A stretch of DNA of 64,000 nt from assembly GCF_029433095.1 (NCBI RefSeq), contig NZ_JARNTX010000001.1, positions 1,922,001 to 1,986,000 on the forward strand, given 5' to 3'. The first letter of the stretch is position 1, and each line of letters starts with the position of its first letter. Below are positions 37,842 through 46,634 of the stretch, one piece after another. The translations under genes and the position numbers were made by a program. Source of the DNA: Hymenobacter sp. YC55 (GTDB lineage Bacteria; Bacteroidota; Bacteroidia; Cytophagales; Hymenobacteraceae). The notes below the pieces were generated by a model. That model saw nothing but the letters and a program-made list of their open reading frames with translations. It was not told where the DNA came from and did not search any database.

Positions 37842-37991
37842 TGCCCGGACCGCCCAGCAGCCTCTCAACTGAGGTTTTGCATAGGTAGTCCGGGCATCGC
37901 TCTTTTATAAGTGAAATGAGGACTTGGGGAAGGTTGCTGTTCTTGCTGCATACTGTGCGCAAACAGAACAGCAATTCCCCGGGTCCTCATT
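37842..37991. ncRNA. Candidate structured RNA: two adjacent long hairpins
   Basis: Hairpin one pairs 37842-37852 with 37888-37898 (GATGCCCGGAC/GTCCGGGCATC) and has an inner CCTC/GAGG stem. Hairpin two pairs 37915-37923 with 37983-37991 (AATGAGGAC/GTCCTCATT), then GGGGAA/TTCCCC, then TTGCTGTTC/GAACAGCAA, with small internal loops. Together they form an ordered fold in a 685-bp gap without genes. Hairpin two is 8 bp from the stop of the NlpC/P60 gene, so it may only be that gene's terminator. The strand is unknown and no promoter was found. Confidence 0.3.
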
Positions 37992-37998
37992 TTCGCAT

Positions 37999-38556
37999 TT
38001 AAAGCACCCGCCTAACGTCCATAAAGCGGCGCTCGTAGTCGGTGCCTTCGACCTGGCTGATCTTCACGCCGGACTCGCGGCGGGCCGAGGAGGAGTGAAT
38101 GAAGCGTAGCGGCTCACCGGGTTCCGATATTACTATGCCTGCGTGGCCGGGCGTAGAAGAAGTGGCCGCCGTACCGGTAAATACCACAATATCGCCAGGA
38201 CGGGCTTGCGCGCGGGCTACCGGCTTGCCCACCGAAATCAGCAAACTCGTGGAGTGGGGCATTTCCACTTTGAAGCGTCCGAATACATATTGCACGAAGC
38301 CAGAACAATCGAAGCCGGTGGCCGGGGTATTGCCGGCATAGCAATAGTTGGTGCCAAGTTGCTGCATGGCGAAGCGCACTACACTGTCGGGACGGGGCGT
38401 AGTAGAGCGGTTGCTTGTCCAAGTGGCCGACGGCACGGGGGACTGCCCACGGTTGGGTTCGTTTTGGGGCTGGCCAGCAGGTTGTGGCTTTGACAACCCA
38501 AATACGCCAAGCATTAAAACAACTAGCGCAACGAATGTTATCCAGATGTAGCGCAT
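37999..38556 (-). CDS. NlpC/P60 family cell-wall hydrolase
   Basis: The ATG at 38556 gives 185 aa with one N-terminal membrane segment or signal anchor (YIWITFVALVVLMLGVFGL). A Pro/Ser-rich linker precedes a C-terminal NlpC/P60 (C40) domain. The catalytic Cys is in TGFDCSGFVQYVF (about 83) and the His in PGHAGIVI (about 138); PGDIVVF is also typical. It should cleave stem peptides of peptidoglycan at the periplasmic side. It has no SH3 targeting domain. The 394-bp gap to the divergent M61 peptidase holds no gene. Confidence 0.88.
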   Translation of the reverse strand: MRYIWITFVALVVLMLGVFGLSKPQPAGQPQNEPNRGQSPVPSATWTSNRSTTPRPDSVVRFAMQQLGTNYCYAGNTPATGFDCSGFVQYVFGRFKVEMPHSTSLLISVGKPVARAQARPGDIVVFTGTAATSSTPGHAGIVISEPGEPLRFIHSSSARRESGVKISQVEGTDYERRFMDVRRVL

Positions 38557-38950
38557 AGGGGTGGTTCTGCTAAAGGCAATGAAGGGGATGCGAAATTCTG
38601 GCCCGATTCGGCTTTCCACGTAGCGGAATCCTGCCGCCAGATAGGGGAGAGAGTAGCTGCTGTAGCCAAAAGATGCTCTCCTAACGGTGGAGGCACGGAC
38701 GAGGTTCGGGTATGAAAGCAGGGCAGTAGGAAATAAAGCCATGGGTGGCGGAGTCAGTGAATAATGCAGCCAGAGCGAGTTGCAGCTGCGTTGTAGAACG
38801 GCTAGCCAAATAAGGTGCCACTACGCTTTGCACCCGCTAATTTTCGGTGATTTGTGCAGCCCTGCGCGGTTTTCGCCGTTCTTTGCGGCAAACTACGAGG
38901 CCAGCGTTGCTACCTCATCCATTCCAAACCCTTCTAATTTTCTTTTTCGC
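38557..38950. other. Divergent intergenic region, probable promoters
   Basis: About 390 bp without a convincing gene separate NlpC/P60 (minus) from the M61 peptidase (plus). A TTTG at 38851-38854 lies 23 bp ahead of GTTCTTTG (38878-38885), which is near the -33/-7 pattern and about 65 bp ahead of the M61 start. Confidence 0.35.
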
Positions 38951-40753
38951 ATGATGTTTTCTCGTCTCCGACTGCTGGCCGCAGTGGGGTTGGTATTGCT
39001 GCTGAGTGACTTCCACCCGGCGCTGGCCGCTTCTACGTTGCGCTACACCCTGGCCATGCCTGCCCCGCAGACGCACTATTTCGAGGTTGATATGAGCCTG
39101 GGAGGTTTTGGTAAGCAATATACCGACCTGAAAATGCCGGTGTGGGCGCCGGGTTCCTACCTCGTGCGCGAGTTTGCGCGCCACGTCGAAGGCTTTCAAG
39201 CCAAAGCGGGCGGCCAAGAGCTGCGTACCGAGAAAATCAATAAGAACACTTGGCGGGTGTACCACCCCAAAGCCAAGGACTTCACCGTGCACTACAGCGT
39301 GTATGCTTACGAGCTAAGCGTGCGCACCAGCTTCTTGGACGCAGCCCACGGCTACGTCAACGGTACCAGCGTGTTTATGTACCCCGCCGATAGCAAGCAG
39401 CTCGCCAGCACGCTGGAGGTACGCCCCGCTACGGGCTGGACTCAGGTAAGCACCAGCCTGAAGCCCGTGGGTGGCCAGTTCACTTTTACATCCTCCAACT
39501 ACGACGAACTGGCTGACTCACCCATCGAAATCGGCACGCACAAGGTGATGAGCTTCGAGGCCAATGGGACGCCCCATACTGTTGCTATGTTCGGCAATGC
39601 TAAGTACGACGAAGCCAAGCTGCTAGCCGATATGAAGCGAGTGTGCGAAGAAGCGCACCGCGTAGTAGGGCAGAATCCGCTGGACCGCTACGTGTTCATC
39701 GTACACAACATCGAGCGGGGAACTGGCGGCCTGGAGCATTTGTACTCCACCACACTTTCCACTTCGCGCAATGCCTACAGCACCGAGGCGGGCTACAAGG
39801 GTTTCCTGGGGTTGGTAGCACACGAGTATTTCCACCTCTGGAACGTGAAGCGCATCCGGCCTATAGCCCTCGGGCCTTTCGACTACGACAACGAGAACTA
39901 CACGCACATGCTGTGGGTGAGCGAAGGAGGCACCAGCTACTTCGGCGACAAAATTGTGCAGCGGGCCGGCTTTGTGAGCCCCGAAGAATACCTCGGCAAC
40001 ACCAGCACCAGCATTACCCGCGTAGAAAATACGCCGGGCAACAAAGTGCAGTCGGCCGCCGAATCGAGCTTCGATGCTTGGATCAAAGGGTACCGGCCCA
40101 ACGAGAATTCAGCTAACACCGGCATCAGCTACTACGACAAGGGCGAGCTAATCGGGGCCATGCTGGACCTGTTGATTATCAACGAAACCAAAGGCCAGAA
40201 GCAGCTCGACGACGTGATGCGCTACCTCTACGACCAGTACTACAAGAAGCAGGGCCGCGGCTTCACCGACGAAGAGTACCAGGCGGCCGTGGCGAAAATA
40301 GCTGGTCGCCGCTTCGATGACTTCTTCCGCCGCTACGTGTACGGCACTGAAATGCTGCCCTACGAAACCATGCTGGGCTATGCTGGCCTCAAACTAACCA
40401 CCGCACCCCTCACCACCGATGCTGCCCTGGGCGCCACGTTCAGCACCACCGGCGGTAAATTCACCGTAACCAGCACCTTGCGCAATGGCAGTGCCTGGCA
40501 AGGTGGCCTCAATGTGAACGACGAGTTGCTGGCTATCGATGGCAACCGCCTCACCGACGACCCCAACAAGCTGCTAGCAAGCCGCCCCGCTGGTTCGCAA
40601 GTGAAGATGCTTGTTTCGCGTGATGGGCAGCTAAAAGAACTCACCTTCCCGCTGCTGGCTAGCACGGCTATTCGTTACCGCATCGAGCAGGCTGCCAGCC
40701 CAACCGCTGAGCAGCAAGCGGTGTTGCAAAAGTGGCTGACCTTCAAGCAATAA
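38951..40753 (+). CDS. Exported M61 family glycyl aminopeptidase with PDZ domain
   Basis: The ATG at 38951 gives 600 aa with a signal peptide (LRLLAAVGLVLLLSDFHPA, then LAA). An N-terminal beta domain (about 30-200) precedes the M61 catalytic domain. The zinc site is HEYFHLWNVKRIRP (HExxH, about 291), with the distal Glu in WVSEGGTSYFGD (about 325). A PDZ domain lies near the C-terminus (about 495-575, GSAWQGGLNVNDELLAIDG). M61 enzymes remove N-terminal Gly or Ala from peptides. It probably works in the periplasm. A bidirectional hairpin follows. Confidence 0.9.
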   Translation: MMFSRLRLLAAVGLVLLLSDFHPALAASTLRYTLAMPAPQTHYFEVDMSLGGFGKQYTDLKMPVWAPGSYLVREFARHVEGFQAKAGGQELRTEKINKNTWRVYHPKAKDFTVHYSVYAYELSVRTSFLDAAHGYVNGTSVFMYPADSKQLASTLEVRPATGWTQVSTSLKPVGGQFTFTSSNYDELADSPIEIGTHKVMSFEANGTPHTVAMFGNAKYDEAKLLADMKRVCEEAHRVVGQNPLDRYVFIVHNIERGTGGLEHLYSTTLSTSRNAYSTEAGYKGFLGLVAHEYFHLWNVKRIRPIALGPFDYDNENYTHMLWVSEGGTSYFGDKIVQRAGFVSPEEYLGNTSTSITRVENTPGNKVQSAAESSFDAWIKGYRPNENSANTGISYYDKGELIGAMLDLLIINETKGQKQLDDVMRYLYDQYYKKQGRGFTDEEYQAAVAKIAGRRFDDFFRRYVYGTEMLPYETMLGYAGLKLTTAPLTTDAALGATFSTTGGKFTVTSTLRNGSAWQGGLNVNDELLAIDGNRLTDDPNKLLASRPAGSQVKMLVSRDGQLKELTFPLLASTAIRYRIEQAASPTAEQQAVLQKWLTFKQ

Positions 40754-40766
40754 CACTTGAATAGAT

Positions 40767-40810
40767 AGCATAAAGGCCGGTCTGAGGAATCTCAGACCGG
40801 CCTTTATGCT
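40767..40810. terminator. Bidirectional hairpin with 20-bp perfect arms
   Basis: Arms at 40767-40786 and 40791-40810 are exact complements with loop GAAT, between the M61 gene and the convergent subtilase gene. Confidence 0.8.
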
Positions 40811-40836
40811 TTTAGACCATTAAAGTAATCCAAGGC

Positions 40837-42408
40837 TTACAGCGCTGGTCCACCTACGGCAGCGGCTACGTTCACACGGCCCCAGCCGAAGCTGCTGCTA
40901 CGGGCGTTGCGGTTGGAACTAGCGGCTACGAGGCGGCTCATGATTTGGGCGCGGGTTTCGGTGGGGTAGCGCGACCAAACCAGCGCCGTCATGCCGGCCA
41001 TATAGCTAGTAGCTACCGAGGAGCCACCCACCGTGCTCGGCTCGTCGCCGCTCATGGCCAAAGTCAGGGTGCTTAGGGCGTTGCTACTGCGCTGCATCAC
41101 CACCGAAAACTCTACGTCGGCGCCAACATGGCAATCGTCGCAGCGGGTGGTGAGGTTGTCTTTCACGCCCGTAACGGCTACCGCTTCGGGCAAGGATGCC
41201 GGGTAGATAACGCCCACCAGCCCCGAGGACCACTCGAAAGAAGTACCCGCGGCGCAGTAGAGCAGCTTCCCGCGGTTGTAGGCGTAGCGGATGGCATCAG
41301 TCATTTGCCCGGAACTGGTGAGACGACCCATGCTCATGCTGATGATGCGGACGTCGGGCCGGTTGCCAGCCAGTACGTACGCGTCGGATACGCCTTTCAC
41401 CTCCCGGCTTCCATCCAGAAATACATCCTCGGCAGCGCGCACTACAACTAAGTTGGCATTGTAGGCCACACCCACTGAAGCTCCATCGGTGCCGCGGGGG
41501 GCGGCGCAGGCACCGGCCATGCTGGTGCCGTGCCCGCAGCCGTCGTTGGGCGTTTCAACGGGGCCAGTTGGGATGCCTAGAAAAGTGTAACGGGGCAGCG
41601 TAACTAGCCGCTCCACGGTGCGGCCAGAGCTAAAGCCTTGGTTGAAAGCAGTGCCAATATTTTCTTGGCTATCCGAGCAGCCTGTGTCAATGATAAGCAC
41701 CTTGATGCCCTGGCCAGTGCTTTGGCTCCAGGCCGTCCGAATGCCGTGGTATTGGTCGGCCTGGCTCCACGATGATTTGCTGCCGCCCGGCAACACCGTA
41801 AAATCTTCGTCGGGGACCAAGCCAGGAGTGGGAATGTTGTTGCCGCAGCCGCTACTGCTGCCTTGGGAGGAGGCGCTTTTGCTGGCTACCTCGGCGGGGC
41901 GGTTGGGCTCGTAGCCCATCGGTTCGGCGTAGCGCACCAGCCGCGAGGCGCGCAACGCCTTGATAGTGCCAAGTTCCCGCACGATTACATCCACCGCAGG
42001 CAACACGTTTTCGTCGTAGGCAATTATATCAGTTAGGGTTAGCTCCGGGTGCGCTTTACGTTCTTCGGCTAATATCAAGTCCAGCACCTGCGCACGGGCT
42101 TCCTGCCAAGCGGGATTGTTGGCTGCGTCGGCAGGAGCGAGGCTTCTGTTGCCGGCGGGCTGATAGCCCACCGACAGCACGTAGTCGGAGCGGGTAAGGG
42201 CGCTCCACACAAAATGGGCCGAGGCCTTATTCCAATCGAACTGCCCGGTTTCGCGCAACGTGCTCATAATGTGCGCGTCGAGTTGCTGGCTGTTGAGGGC
42301 GGTGGAAGGGTCGGGGGTAGGCAGTGGGGCTTGCTGTTCGTCAACTTGGGACTGGCAGCCGGCTAAGAGCAGTGCCAGCAGCGCCACGGAGAGGGTAGAA
42401 GTTCGCAT
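40837..42408 (-). CDS. S8 family peptidase lipoprotein with unusual oxyanion site
   Basis: The 523-aa product has a lipobox LLAGC (Cys about 18) and an N-terminal region of about 200 residues before the subtilase domain. The triad is visible: Asp in VLIIDTGCSD (about 238), His in GCGHGTSMAGA (about 290) and Ser in GGSSVATSYMAG (about 464). Where subtilases have AAGN the sequence is CAAGTSFEWSSG (about 387), with Thr in place of the oxyanion Asn. A CAcTTTTG box about 45 bp upstream is one base off the -7 consensus. It probably works on the outer face as a protease, but reduced activity is possible. Confidence 0.83.
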   Translation of the reverse strand: MRTSTLSVALLALLLAGCQSQVDEQQAPLPTPDPSTALNSQQLDAHIMSTLRETGQFDWNKASAHFVWSALTRSDYVLSVGYQPAGNRSLAPADAANNPAWQEARAQVLDLILAEERKAHPELTLTDIIAYDENVLPAVDVIVRELGTIKALRASRLVRYAEPMGYEPNRPAEVASKSASSQGSSSGCGNNIPTPGLVPDEDFTVLPGGSKSSWSQADQYHGIRTAWSQSTGQGIKVLIIDTGCSDSQENIGTAFNQGFSSGRTVERLVTLPRYTFLGIPTGPVETPNDGCGHGTSMAGACAAPRGTDGASVGVAYNANLVVVRAAEDVFLDGSREVKGVSDAYVLAGNRPDVRIISMSMGRLTSSGQMTDAIRYAYNRGKLLYCAAGTSFEWSSGLVGVIYPASLPEAVAVTGVKDNLTTRCDDCHVGADVEFSVVMQRSSNALSTLTLAMSGDEPSTVGGSSVATSYMAGMTALVWSRYPTETRAQIMSRLVAASSNRNARSSSFGWGRVNVAAAVGGPAL

Positions 42409-42536
42409 GAGGTTGTGGGAGTTAGGGTTGTAGAAGAAAGGCGAATTCCAAGGGACGCAAAAGTGAGGTCAAACGCAAGTCATGAGCGGCTTTCTTCTGG
42501 CGCAATACTTCACACCTAAAGTGTAGGCAACAAAAA

Positions 42537-42561
42537 AGCCCTGCTGGTTTTCAGCAGGGCT
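42537..42561 (-). terminator. Intrinsic terminator of kup
   Basis: On the minus strand AGCCCTGCTG pairs with its complement around a 5-nt loop and is followed by T6, 25 bp after the kup stop codon. Confidence 0.88.
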
Positions 42562-42585
42562 CTCGAAGTGACTACTAGTAACTTG

Positions 42586-44520
42586 TTACGAAACGCGTTT
42601 TAGGGCTACGTCGCGGACCGGGGTAATAACCAGTGGTACCTTCTCGACTTTCACCGAGCTAGTATCGAGGCCGAAGTATTTGTCTTCGGAAGCAATGAAC
42701 TGCTTGATGTAGAAGTAGGCCTGCATAACCAGCTTCTCGATGGCTGGGAATTCGTTTTCCACCGAGAGGAACTTCTCGAGCACGACAAAGCGGAAGTCAC
42801 CCGTTACGTGCTGCCGGCTCAGAGACTCATAGCGCGAGGTGATGTCCACTTCCTTGTTGCGCACGAGGTCTTCCACCACTTTGCGGAAATAGAGGTTGAT
42901 GCGCTGTTCTACCCGGAACCCAAGCCGGAACGTGATACGGAAGGCGTCATCATGGGCTAGCTCCACCACTTTGTACTCCATGGTATACGGCTCGTCGGTG
43001 GTATCGACGTGCACAAACCAGTAGATGTCCGCACGCTTGGGGCGCTTCTGGAAGATGGAATAGATAATCTTGGACTCGATTTCCGAAGCCCGCTCCGCCG
43101 ACGTCATGAACACGAGGTGCGTGGAGTACTTCGGCACCGATTCGTCGGCGGAAAGTTCCTTCAGCGCCTCCATATACGGGTCAATCTTCACGAACTCCGT
43201 GAGGCGGCGCTTGATGTAGAAGGCCCGCAACCATACATACATCACGGCTACCAGCGTAGCGCCAATAGCCAACGACACCCATCCGCCGTGCGGGAACTTC
43301 ACTAGGTTAGCAATCAGAAACGAGCCTTCAATCAGGCCATATACCACCGCAAACAGCGCCACCGCAGCCAAGGGCACGCGCTTAGTCCGCAGCCATACGG
43401 TGAGTAGCAGCGTGGTCATGAGCATGGTCAGGGTAATGGCCAAGCCGTAAGCGGCTTCCATATTCTCCGACCGCCGGAAGTACAACACCACCCCAATGCA
43501 GCCGAAAAGCAGCAGCCGGTTCATACTCGGCACGTACAGCTGCCCTTTCACGTCGGTAGGGTAATTCAGCTTCACTTTCGGCCACATGTTAAGCCGGATA
43601 GCTTCAGCGACCAGCGTAAAGGAGCCAGTAATAAGCGCCTGCGAGGCAATGATGGCCGCAATGGTAGCAATACCAATGCCGATGAGCAGAAACCACTCTG
43701 GCATCAGTTCATAGAAGGGGTTACGCTTGTTGAGGTGCTCGCCTTGGTGGGTTAGCAGCCAAGCGCCTTGGCCCATGTAGTTGAGCAGCAGCGTGGTCTT
43801 AACAAAAACCCAACTAATTCGGATGTTGCCCTTGCCGCAGTGCCCCAGGTCAGAATACAGAGCCTCAGCTCCGGTAGTGCAAAGAAACACGGCCCCGAGC
43901 AGCCAGAACCCCCCTGGATAGTTCACCAACAAATCGTAGGCGTAGTAGGGGTTAAAGGCCTTCAGAATAGCCGGTTGCTGCACAATCCAGGTAACGCCCA
44001 ACACGCCAAGCATCGAAAACCAAATCAGCATGATGGGCCCGAAAGCCTTGCCCACGATTTGAGTGCCGAAGCTCTGGAGCAGAAACAGCGCCAGGAGAAT
44101 GCCAATAACGATGGGTACCGTCGGGATGCTGGGGTACACGGCTTCCAGTCCTTCGATGGCCGAGGAAACCGAAATAGGAGGAGTGATTACGCCGTCTGCT
44201 AGCAGGGCTGAACCGCCAATAATGGCTGGAATAGTAAGCCAGCCCGCCCGCCGCCGGACTAGGGCGTAAAGTGAGAAAATGCCACCCTCGCCGTTGTTGT
44301 CGGCATTAAGCGTGAGCATCACATACTTAATAGTGGTTTGGAGCGTAAGCGTCCAGATGACGCAGGAAATCCCCCCGTACACGAGGTGTGGGTTGATTTG
44401 CTCCGGCACAATAGCCTTCATTACGTAGAGCGGCGAGGTGCCGATATCCCCGTAAATGATGCCGAGGGCAATAAGCAAGCCCGCCGTTGAAATAGCGGTG
44501 TGCTGGTGTTTGGCGTCCAT
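42586..44520 (-). CDS. kup: Potassium transporter Kup
   Basis: The 644-aa product is a KUP/HAK/KT family potassium-proton symporter in the inner membrane. It opens with IALGIIYGDIGTSPLYVMKAI, the family's hallmark first helix, and includes NNGEGGIFSLYALVRR and FGTQIVGKAFGPIMLIWF. About twelve helices are followed by a cytoplasmic C-terminal domain of roughly 180 residues. The length fits the family (620-650). A textbook Bacteroidota promoter lies 53 bp upstream and a T-run terminator follows, so it is a single-gene unit. Confidence 0.96.
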   Translation of the reverse strand: MDAKHQHTAISTAGLLIALGIIYGDIGTSPLYVMKAIVPEQINPHLVYGGISCVIWTLTLQTTIKYVMLTLNADNNGEGGIFSLYALVRRRAGWLTIPAIIGGSALLADGVITPPISVSSAIEGLEAVYPSIPTVPIVIGILLALFLLQSFGTQIVGKAFGPIMLIWFSMLGVLGVTWIVQQPAILKAFNPYYAYDLLVNYPGGFWLLGAVFLCTTGAEALYSDLGHCGKGNIRISWVFVKTTLLLNYMGQGAWLLTHQGEHLNKRNPFYELMPEWFLLIGIGIATIAAIIASQALITGSFTLVAEAIRLNMWPKVKLNYPTDVKGQLYVPSMNRLLLFGCIGVVLYFRRSENMEAAYGLAITLTMLMTTLLLTVWLRTKRVPLAAVALFAVVYGLIEGSFLIANLVKFPHGGWVSLAIGATLVAVMYVWLRAFYIKRRLTEFVKIDPYMEALKELSADESVPKYSTHLVFMTSAERASEIESKIIYSIFQKRPKRADIYWFVHVDTTDEPYTMEYKVVELAHDDAFRITFRLGFRVEQRINLYFRKVVEDLVRNKEVDITSRYESLSRQHVTGDFRFVVLEKFLSVENEFPAIEKLVMQAYFYIKQFIASEDKYFGLDTSSVKVEKVPLVITPVRDVALKRVS

Positions 44521-44572
44521 GTGTGGCGGAAAGAAAATAAATGCGCTACCTGCAAACTGTTTATAAAGCGCC

Positions 44573-44601
44573 CAAAGGTAGCGGGCGGCGCTTAAACCAA
44601 A
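44573..44601 (-). promoter_or_regulatory. Bacteroidota promoter of kup (TTTG-N17-TACCTTTG)
   Basis: On the minus strand TTTG (44601-44598), a 17-bp spacer and TACCTTTG (44580-44573) match both consensus boxes of Bacteroidota primary-sigma promoters. The start codon is 53 bp further on. Confidence 0.75.
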
Positions 44602-44645
44602 ACATTAGCTTTTTTACAATGAAACTGCCAAACACAAAGCAGCAG

Positions 44646-45269
44646 TTAAGTTGCCTCCGTACTGAGTGGCGAATCAGGAAATGCAGGAGTAGATGCTAAC
44701 AGCACCGCGGTAGCAGCCTGGGCCGCTTCGTGGTGACGTTGGCGGATGCGGCGGTTGGCTTCGGCGGTTAGCTTCTGCCAGCTTGCTAGCTCGCCGGGCA
44801 GCGCAAAGTGCATAGCTTCTCGCCCTAGTCGGTGTAGGCGCACTCGGTTGGTGCCTCGTTGCCCCATGGCCAGCAACAACGTGCCCACCATAATGCCCAA
44901 AACGGCCGGCATAGTGCGCAGCCAGTTTTGTAGAAAACCCAATAGAAAGCCCGCCAGCGTGAATCCGCCAAGCAGCAGCCACAGCAACCACCGTACGCGT
45001 TGAACATCCACGCCCTCAAGCTCCCACCACCCAAACACCTGTCCGTTGATTTGCAGCTGGTCGTTGGTTAAGACCATACGCCCGTCGGCACTGCGTACTT
45101 CCGTGAACTGCAATGGGTCTGGTAGTACCAGAGGCATGGGGGCGCTGGCTATAGGGGCCAGGGGCATTGCCTCGCTATCGGCTGAATCGGCTGGTTCCGG
45201 TGGTTTCACTTCCGCAGCAGGCGCTGGCGGCTGCGGGGCATCTGCAGGACCAGGCGTAGAATCTGTCAT
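44646..45269 (-). CDS. Pro-rich membrane protein, unknown function
   Basis: The ATG at 45269 gives 207 aa; the extra frame upstream overlaps the FKBP terminator and is unlikely to be translated. Residues 1-60 are Pro/Ala/Glu-rich. A short beta-rich segment (TNDQLQINGQVFGWWELEGV) precedes two membrane helices (about 98-118 and 122-142), then a basic, helical tail. I do not recognise the family. It might be a small PH-like or membrane scaffold protein, but this is a guess. It lies between kup and the FKBP gene on the same strand. Confidence 0.65.
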   Translation of the reverse strand: MTDSTPGPADAPQPPAPAAEVKPPEPADSADSEAMPLAPIASAPMPLVLPDPLQFTEVRSADGRMVLTNDQLQINGQVFGWWELEGVDVQRVRWLLWLLLGGFTLAGFLLGFLQNWLRTMPAVLGIMVGTLLLAMGQRGTNRVRLHRLGREAMHFALPGELASWQKLTAEANRRIRQRHHEAAQAATAVLLASTPAFPDSPLSTEAT

Positions 45270-45276
45270 ACGTAAA

Positions 45277-45347
45277 AAAGCCCCGCCGGCCGTATTCGTT
45301 CCTACCCAACGCAGTGGGGTGGAAGAGGAAACGGTCGGCGGGGCTTT
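45277..45347 (-). terminator. Terminator of the FKBP gene
   Basis: Arms of 17 nt (45277-45293 and 45331-45347, one wobble) enclose a 37-nt loop. On the minus strand the hairpin is followed by T6 and lies 10 bp past the FKBP stop codon. Confidence 0.7.
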
Positions 45348-45356
45348 CAAATTAGC

Positions 45357-45989
45357 TTAGTTGTTTACTTTCAGCAACTCCACGTCGAAGATGAGCGCAG
45401 TGTCGGGGCCGATGTCGCGGCCAGCACCGCGCCGGCCGTAGGCCAACTCCGATGGGATGTAGAGGCGCCACTTCGAGCCTTCGGGCATCAGCTGCAACGC
45501 TTCTGTCCAGCCGGCAATAACGCCGTTGACAGGGAAGGTAGCCGGTTGACCGCGCTGGTAGCTGCTATCAAACACGTTGCCATTGATAAGAGTGCCATGA
45601 TAGTGCGTGGTAACCGAGCTGTTGAGCGTAGGCTTCTTGCCGGTGCCCTCGTTGATTACTTCGTACTGCAGGCCGCTTGGCAGCGTGGTTACGCCCGCAC
45701 GGTTCTTGTTTTCGCTTAGGAAGGCTTGACCTTCTTCTTTATTGTTGGCCATCGAACTGGAAGTTTGGTTGTCGTCATCGTCTTCAACACCGCCCATCTG
45801 CTGCTGGAGCTGCTGCATAGCAGACTGCATTTGCTCCTGGGTGAGGCGGCTCGGCTCGCCGTTCAGGCCTTCTTTCATGCTAGCGGCCAGTACGTCCACG
45901 TCCAGGCTCAGACCTTGCTGGGCGAAGTTGCGGGCTAAGTCGCGCCCAATGATGTAACTGATCTGGTCTTTGAGACTGCTCAGGTTCAT
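45357..45989 (-). CDS. FKBP-type peptidyl-prolyl cis-trans isomerase
   Basis: The 210-aa product resembles FklB/FkpA: an N-terminal dimerisation helix region (about 1-75, SYIIGRDLARNFAQQGL) and an acidic linker DDDD. A C-terminal FKBP domain (about 100-208) carries VTTHYHGTLINGNVFDSS, GVIAGWTEALQLM and PSELAYG. It speeds up Pro isomerisation during folding. No signal peptide is visible, so a cytoplasmic location is likely, unlike periplasmic FkpA. It ends in its own terminator. Confidence 0.92.
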   Translation of the reverse strand: MNLSSLKDQISYIIGRDLARNFAQQGLSLDVDVLAASMKEGLNGEPSRLTQEQMQSAMQQLQQQMGGVEDDDDNQTSSSMANNKEEGQAFLSENKNRAGVTTLPSGLQYEVINEGTGKKPTLNSSVTTHYHGTLINGNVFDSSYQRGQPATFPVNGVIAGWTEALQLMPEGSKWRLYIPSELAYGRRGAGRDIGPDTALIFDVELLKVNN

Positions 45990-46193
45990 AAATCACTATT
46001 TTTCGCTGATTGTTTGGCTGTTGCGCGTGTGTTGCGCAGCCTGCACGCACAGCAGGTGAGAGAATAGGTGCGGCTCCGAGTGAGCTGCCAAACTGTGAAG
46101 TACCGAAAACAGTGGAGAATGGATACGCTTTTTTTCAAACCGCTGCCATAAAGTGCTGATTAATAATCCGGCTTTCTTCTGGCCCTAAACAAA

Positions 46194-46220
46194 ATAAACC
46201 CCACCAGAGGCGGGGTTTAT
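46194..46220 (-). terminator. Terminator of the 45-aa gene
   Basis: On the minus strand ATAAACCCC pairs with GGGGTTTAT, with extra pairing inside, and is followed by TTTGTTT. It begins 24 bp after the small gene's stop codon. Confidence 0.7.
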
Positions 46221-46243
46221 GGCAAAACGGGAGTTCGGGCCGC

Positions 46244-46381
46244 TTAGCAAAAGTGCAGTTCTTCTTCGTCGTTAAGGTCAAAATGCAGGTTTAAATTCCG
46301 CACTTGGGCCGCGAGAAAACTCAGCGAGCCTAGGCCCCCTAATACCAAGAGAGAAGAAATGGCGGCAGTACTCTTTTTCAT
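46244..46381 (-). CDS. Small 45-aa membrane peptide, unknown function
   Basis: The frame starts MKKSTAAISSLLVLGGLGSL and ends with the acidic stretch LNDEEELHFC. It has one predicted membrane helix (about 8-26). Two features support it as a real gene: a perfect TACCTTTG -7 box 41 bp upstream (46422-46429) and a dedicated intrinsic terminator just after the stop. It is too short to be found by frame-length criteria. The order of hydrophobic helix, then basic and acidic tail, suits a small membrane-associated regulator or a toxin-like peptide. No family is recognised. Confidence 0.65.
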   Translation of the reverse strand: MKKSTAAISSLLVLGGLGSLSFLAAQVRNLNLHFDLNDEEELHFC

Positions 46382-46421
46382 GGCGATGTATGTATATGGA
46401 AGGAAGTCAGTTTATTGTCTG

Positions 46422-46429
46422 CAAAGGTA
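46422..46429 (-). promoter_or_regulatory. Bacteroidota -7 box (TACCTTTG) for the 45-aa gene
   Basis: A perfect TAnnTTTG on the minus strand lies 40 bp above the small gene's ATG. No clear -33 TTTG is present. Confidence 0.6.
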
Positions 46430-46634
46430 ATACGGATAGAAAGGAAAATTGTTATGCAAGCATAACTTATTTGTTAGGGATATGTGTACCAGACCCAAGG
46501 TGATGTTCCTGATTCTTCTGGCAAATGAGTGCTAAAATTGGAGTAGCCTATGCTTTCGTAGGGGTTTTGCTCTGCTGATTAGTCGTATTTCTCCCAGTCC
46601 AAAAGAAGAAGTTATGAAAAGCTAGGCAGCCCTG

